Shown: piece by piece, positions 60,602-64,000 of the stretch | How positions within the stretch are numbered: the stretch's first letter is position 1 | How the letters are laid out: every line of letters starts with the position of its first letter | Assembly (NCBI RefSeq): GCF_000428825.1 | Contig: NZ_AUAR01000001.1 | Coordinates: 62,001-126,000 of the forward strand | From: Desulfomicrobium escambiense DSM 10707 | GTDB lineage: Bacteria > Desulfobacterota > Desulfovibrionia > Desulfovibrionales > Desulfomicrobiaceae | Direction of reading: 5' to 3' | DNA: 64,000 nt | Made by a program: the position numbers and the translations under genes | The notes under the pieces: generated by a model | Database searches by the model: none | What the model saw: only the letters and a program-made list of their open reading frames with translations | Told to the model about the DNA's origin: nothing

Positions 60602-61050
60602 CGTCCGGCCTTTTCCACGGCGTCGAGGATGCGCGAGTAGCCCGTGCAGCGGCACAGGTTCCCGGACAGCCCCTCGCGGATGTCGTCCCTGGACGGGTCG
60701 GGGTTGCGGGCCAGCAGGTCCGCCGCCGCCACGACCATGCCCGGCGTGCAGAATCCGCACTGCACGGCCCCGTGCTCGGCGAAGGCACGCTGCAGCGGGT
60801 GCGGCCGGTCCGGCGTCCCCAGCCCCTCGATGGTGGTCAGGGCCGCGCCGTCGAGCTGGGCGGCGAGGGTCAGGCAGGACAGCCGGGCCCGGCCGTTCAT
60901 CAGGACCGCGCAGGCCCCGCATTCGCCGGTGCCGCAGCCTTCCTTGGTTCCGGTCAGGCCGAGGTCTTCGCGGATGATGTCCACGGCCCGCTCGTCCCCC
61001 CGCACGTCGCGCTCCACGTCCCGGCCGTTGAGGCTGAAATGGATGATCAT
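60598..61050 (-). CDS. Molybdenum hydroxylase [2Fe-2S] subunit (XdhC/CoxS-like)
   Basis: 150 residues with two [2Fe-2S] clusters. The plant-type cluster uses Cys39, Cys44, Cys47 and Cys59. The all-helical domain uses Cys98, Cys101, Cys133 and Cys135 (CGFC and CRC). Length and order match small subunits of xanthine dehydrogenase, CO dehydrogenase and hydroxybenzoyl-CoA reductase. It has no signal peptide, so the enzyme is cytoplasmic. Overlaps both neighbours by four bases. Confidence 0.95.
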   Translation of the reverse strand: MIIHFSLNGRDVERDVRGDERAVDIIREDLGLTGTKEGCGTGECGACAVLMNGRARLSCLTLAAQLDGAALTTIEGLGTPDRPHPLQRAFAEHGAVQCGFCTPGMVVAAADLLARNPDPSRDDIREGLSGNLCRCTGYSRILDAVEKAGR

Positions 61051-63341
61051 GCCCGTGCTCCGGCTGAAAGAAGGTGCAGCACCGTTTCCGGTGTTATGGG
61101 GGCCCGGACCGCGTATCCCCCCAGGGCGTCGGACAGGGCCGAGGCCACGGCCGGGAGGGGCCCGTTCAGGCCTACCTCGCCGACGCCCTTCATGCCGAAG
61201 GGGCCGCTGTGCTCCAGGGTTTCCACGGCCAGGGAACGCGTGTCCGGCAGGTCCATGCAGGTGGGGATGAGATACGTGGACAGGTCCTGGGTGCCGACTT
61301 GGCCCTCCGAGGTCGCGAAGTCCTCCATCAGCGCGAAGCCCAGCCCCTGGGCGACGGCGCCCTCGATCTGCTGGTGGAAATTCTGCGGGTTGAGGACGCG
61401 CCCGCCGTCCGTGGCGGCCAGGTAGTCGCAGATCCGGATCGCGCCCGTCAGTTCGTCGATTTCGATCCGCACGAGGTGGGCCGCGTAGGGGAAGATGAGA
61501 TGCGGGAAGCCCAGGGCGAAGTCCTTGCCCGTGTCCGGCACCTCGCGGGACACGGGCATGAGGTATTCGGCCACGCAGATGCGGTCGTCGCGCGTGAGCA
61601 TGGCGCCCAGGGCGGACAGGGGCAGCTCCCGGCCCGTGGGCAGGTGCCGGACCGCGCCGGGCACCAGGGCGAAGCCGCCGGGTTCGTCGATCATCAGCGC
61701 CAGCGCGGCGCGGCGGATCAGCTTGGAAGCCATGAGTTCGCAGGCCTGGATCAGGGCCTTGCCGAAGGTGTAGGTCGTGCGTCCGGCCGCGGCCGATCCC
61801 GACGGGTGGGCCAGTTCCGTGTCCGGCTGTACGACGCGCAGGCGGCCAGCATCCTGGCAGAGGGTCTCCCCCGCGATCTGGGCGTAGGTGGAGGCGTTGC
61901 CCTGTCCCATGTCGCTCACGCCGCTGTAGATGGTGAAATGTCCTTCGGGCGTGAGTTCGATCTTGGCGATGGCGTTGTCGGCCAGCCCCCGGCCGTAGCC
62001 CATGCCGTTGAACACGGCGGCGACGCCCACGCCCCGGCGCGTGAAGCGGGGGGCGGCCTTTTTCCAGGCCTGCCTGGAGGTCCAGAGTTCGTCTTCGCGC
62101 AGGCGGCGCAGGCATTCGTCCAGCCCCGTGGAGGAGGTCAGGGTCACGCCGGAGCAGTTGCGGTCCCCCCGGCGCAGGGCGTTCTGGCGGCGCAGGTCCA
62201 GACGGTCCCGGCCGAGGCGGTCGGCCAGGCGGTCCATCATGCCCTCGAAGGCGAAGCTGACCTGGGCCACGCCGAAGCCCCGGAAGGCTCCGGCCACGGG
62301 GTTGTTGGTGTACACGCACCAGCCCCTGCAATCCATGCTGCCGATCCGGTACGGCCCGGCGGCGTGCTCCATGCCCAGTTCCATGATCTCGCCGCCCAGG
62401 TGGGCGTAGGCGCCGCTGTCGTACCACAGCCGGCAGCGCAGGGCTTCGAGGGTGCCGTCGGCCATTGCCCCCAGGGTGTACTCCATGCGCGCGGCATGAC
62501 GCTTGTACCCGGCCAGGAAGCTCTCCTCGCGGTCCCACCACATCTTGATCCACCGCCCCGGCAGGCGCATGGCGGCCAGGCCCAGCAGGCACTGCACCGT
62601 GCTGCCGTCCTTGCCCCCGAACCCTCCGCCCAGAAAGGGGCTCTCGATGCGGATCTTCCATGGCGCAAGGCCCAGGGCGTGGCCGATCTCGAAGCGGTCC
62701 CGAAACGGCGCCTGGGTGGAAACCGTCAGGTGGAGGAGGCCGTCCTCGTCCATGCGGGCCAGGCCGTTTTCCGTTTCCAGAAAGGCGTGGGCCTGGGAGG
62801 GGGTGAAAAAGGTGTCCTCAAGGATCACGTCACATTTTTTTAAGGAGGCTTCGGCGTCTCCCTTGAGGATTTCGGCGGCCAGCAGCAGGTTGGAGCCGTG
62901 ACCTTGATGGAGCAGGGGGGCGTTTTCGGCCAGGGCGGCGTCCACGTCGCAGACGGCGGGCAGGGGGTCGATGCTCACGCGGACGAGTTCGAGGGCCCTG
63001 CGCAGCACGTCGCGGCTGTCCGCCACCACCAGTGCCACCGGGTCCCCGGCGTGACGGACCCTGCTGCCGCACAGCACGGGCATGTCCTTGTGCACGATGC
63101 CCTGACGGTTGGCGCCCGGAACGTCGGCCCGGGTCAGCACCCGGTGTACTCCCGGAAGGCTCGCGGCCCGGGCCGTGTCGATCTCGCGGATCAGGCCGTG
63201 GGGGATGCCGGCGCGCCGGACCCCGGCCCAGAGCATGCCTGGCGGGTAGTGATCCGTGCTGAAACGCTCGGCTCCGCAGGCCTTGGACAGGGCGTCCAGG
63301 CGCGGGCGGGCGGGGCCGATGTCGTAGGGTCCGTGTGGCAT
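61047..63341 (-). CDS. Molybdenum hydroxylase catalytic subunit (XdhA/CoxL-like)
   Basis: 764-residue molybdopterin-cytosine (or similar) dinucleotide enzyme. Domain 1 (about 20-125) and the cofactor domain carry SPFLGGGFGGKDGS, RGFGVAQVSFAFE, SDMGQGNASTYAQ and the late KGVGEVGLNGPLPAV stretch, where the conserved Glu acts as base. It belongs to the xanthine/aldehyde oxidoreductase family. The active-site loop lacks the CO dehydrogenase signature, so a purine, aldehyde or N-heterocycle is more likely than CO. Specific substrate unknown. First gene of the nine-gene operon; ATG 63341 follows GGAGCGTCC. Confidence 0.93.
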   Translation of the reverse strand: MPHGPYDIGPARPRLDALSKACGAERFSTDHYPPGMLWAGVRRAGIPHGLIREIDTARAASLPGVHRVLTRADVPGANRQGIVHKDMPVLCGSRVRHAGDPVALVVADSRDVLRRALELVRVSIDPLPAVCDVDAALAENAPLLHQGHGSNLLLAAEILKGDAEASLKKCDVILEDTFFTPSQAHAFLETENGLARMDEDGLLHLTVSTQAPFRDRFEIGHALGLAPWKIRIESPFLGGGFGGKDGSTVQCLLGLAAMRLPGRWIKMWWDREESFLAGYKRHAARMEYTLGAMADGTLEALRCRLWYDSGAYAHLGGEIMELGMEHAAGPYRIGSMDCRGWCVYTNNPVAGAFRGFGVAQVSFAFEGMMDRLADRLGRDRLDLRRQNALRRGDRNCSGVTLTSSTGLDECLRRLREDELWTSRQAWKKAAPRFTRRGVGVAAVFNGMGYGRGLADNAIAKIELTPEGHFTIYSGVSDMGQGNASTYAQIAGETLCQDAGRLRVVQPDTELAHPSGSAAAGRTTYTFGKALIQACELMASKLIRRAALALMIDEPGGFALVPGAVRHLPTGRELPLSALGAMLTRDDRICVAEYLMPVSREVPDTGKDFALGFPHLIFPYAAHLVRIEIDELTGAIRICDYLAATDGGRVLNPQNFHQQIEGAVAQGLGFALMEDFATSEGQVGTQDLSTYLIPTCMDLPDTRSLAVETLEHSGPFGMKGVGEVGLNGPLPAVASALSDALGGYAVRAPITPETVLHLLSAGARA

Positions 63342-63626
63342 GGACGCTCCTTGATGGAAAAACTGAAAAACTCTGCGAAAAAAAAACGCTTTCTGTCAAC
63401 ACAAGGCCCGAAGCGCCCCGTGCGCGGTGCCCGTTCAGGTCACCCGCCGCAGACTGCCGTCATTGTGCGGACCGCGGAAAGCATGTACGTGACAATGCGC
63501 CGCACGGCCTTGCCGCCGGCAGGCCCCGGCGCCTCGCCATGGGCGGGGCCGAACGTCGCTCAATACGGTCACGGAAGCCCGGCGGCAACGCCCGTTCCGA
63601 TCAAGGGGTGCGTAAAGGGGGAATTC

Positions 63627-64000
63627 ATGGATTCGAACTGTGTCTTGTCCATTCTCGAAGGCCACGCGGAGCGACACCCGTCCAAGGCCGCACTGATTTA
63701 TGAAGGGCGGCGGGTGAGCTACGACCGGCTGGTGCGGGACATCCGCGCCCTGGCCGGTGAGCTGCTGCGCAGAGACGTGGCCCCGGGCGACAGGGTGGCC
63801 CTGCTGCTGCCGGACAGCCCTGCCCTGGTGGAGTGGTTTCTGGCCGCCCTGGCGGTCGGGGCCGTGGCCGTGCCCATCAACGAGCGCGTCAGTCTGGCCG
63901 ACCGGGAGTTCATCCTGCACGACGCCGGGCCCCGTCTGCTCGTGCTCGGCGCCGGGCGGGGCCACGACACGTCCTGGCCTGGGCCGGTCCTGGAAACCGA
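63627..64000 (+). CDS. AMP-forming acyl-CoA synthetase/ligase, 5' part
   Basis: First 124 residues of a class I adenylate-forming enzyme, cut by the window edge. The N terminus (SILEGHAERHPSKAALIYEG, YDRLVRDIRALAGELLRRDVAPGDRVALLLPDS) is typical of acyl-CoA ligases; the P-loop and A3-A10 motifs lie outside. ATG 63627 follows AAAGGGGG. Divergent from the molybdenum hydroxylase operon with a 285-base spacer holding both promoters. Confidence 0.85.
   Translation, partial: MDSNCVLSILEGHAERHPSKAALIYEGRRVSYDRLVRDIRALAGELLRRDVAPGDRVALLLPDSPALVEWFLAALAVGAVAVPINERVSLADREFILHDAGPRLLVLGAGRGHDTSWPGPVLET

Overview
The window looks like the chromosome of a GC-rich, sulfate-reducing deltaproteobacterium of the Desulfovibrionales. 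Desulfomicrobium is the closest fit I can suggest. This rests on a selenocysteine-containing [NiFeSe] hydrogenase large subunit, an Rnf operon headed by a decaheme cytochrome c in the same order as in Desulfovibrio, and a very high density of PAS/GAF sensor kinases. I see no phage, insertion sequence, CRISPR array, tRNA or 16S/23S gene. The species assignment is inference.

Region 1 (1-5.8 kb) holds the 3' end of hysA with an in-frame UGA read as selenocysteine, its maturation protease, a DUF2059 protein, purT, and a two-ACT-domain protein paired with a UPF0210 protein. Region 2 (6.1-13.2 kb) is a complete rnf operon: decaheme cytochrome, rnfC-D-G-E-A-B and a Tat-exported ApbE flavin transferase. 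It would couple ferredoxin:NAD+ electron flow to ion transport, with a periplasmic cytochrome branch. Region 3 (13.4-22 kb) has an AsmA-like protein, a 68-bp repeat pair around a terminator, and a minus-strand housekeeping cluster (nif3-like, zinc-ribbon protein, RNase P RNA, ispDF, gltX, cysS) in which rnpB sits between two protein genes with almost no spacers.

Region 4 (22.3-45.8 kb) is a signalling island: a diguanylate cyclase, a LuxR-type regulator, and a five-gene plus-strand run alternating sensor kinases with HDOD and HD-GYP response regulators. The run ends in a 2016-residue hybrid kinase. A degenerate HD-GYP regulator, an SLC13-type transporter with four RCK_C domains and a kinase with a heme-c DUF3365 sensor follow. 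Region 5 (46-53.6 kb) holds a P2-type ATPase in operon with two RCK/TrkA proteins, two L,D-transpeptidases around a small Lpp-like lipoprotein, tatA and a DJ-1/PfpI protein.

Region 6 (53.7-63.3 kb) is the most unusual part. It is one tightly overlapping nine-gene minus-strand operon running from a three-subunit xanthine-dehydrogenase-type molybdenum hydroxylase, through an NMT1-type periplasmic binding protein, into a complete partner-switching module: membrane PP2C phosphatase, STAS protein, RsbW-like kinase and a degenerate RsbW-like domain fused to a long C-terminal region. It ends in a HisC-like aminotransferase. A divergent AMP-forming ligase starts at the right edge and is cut off.
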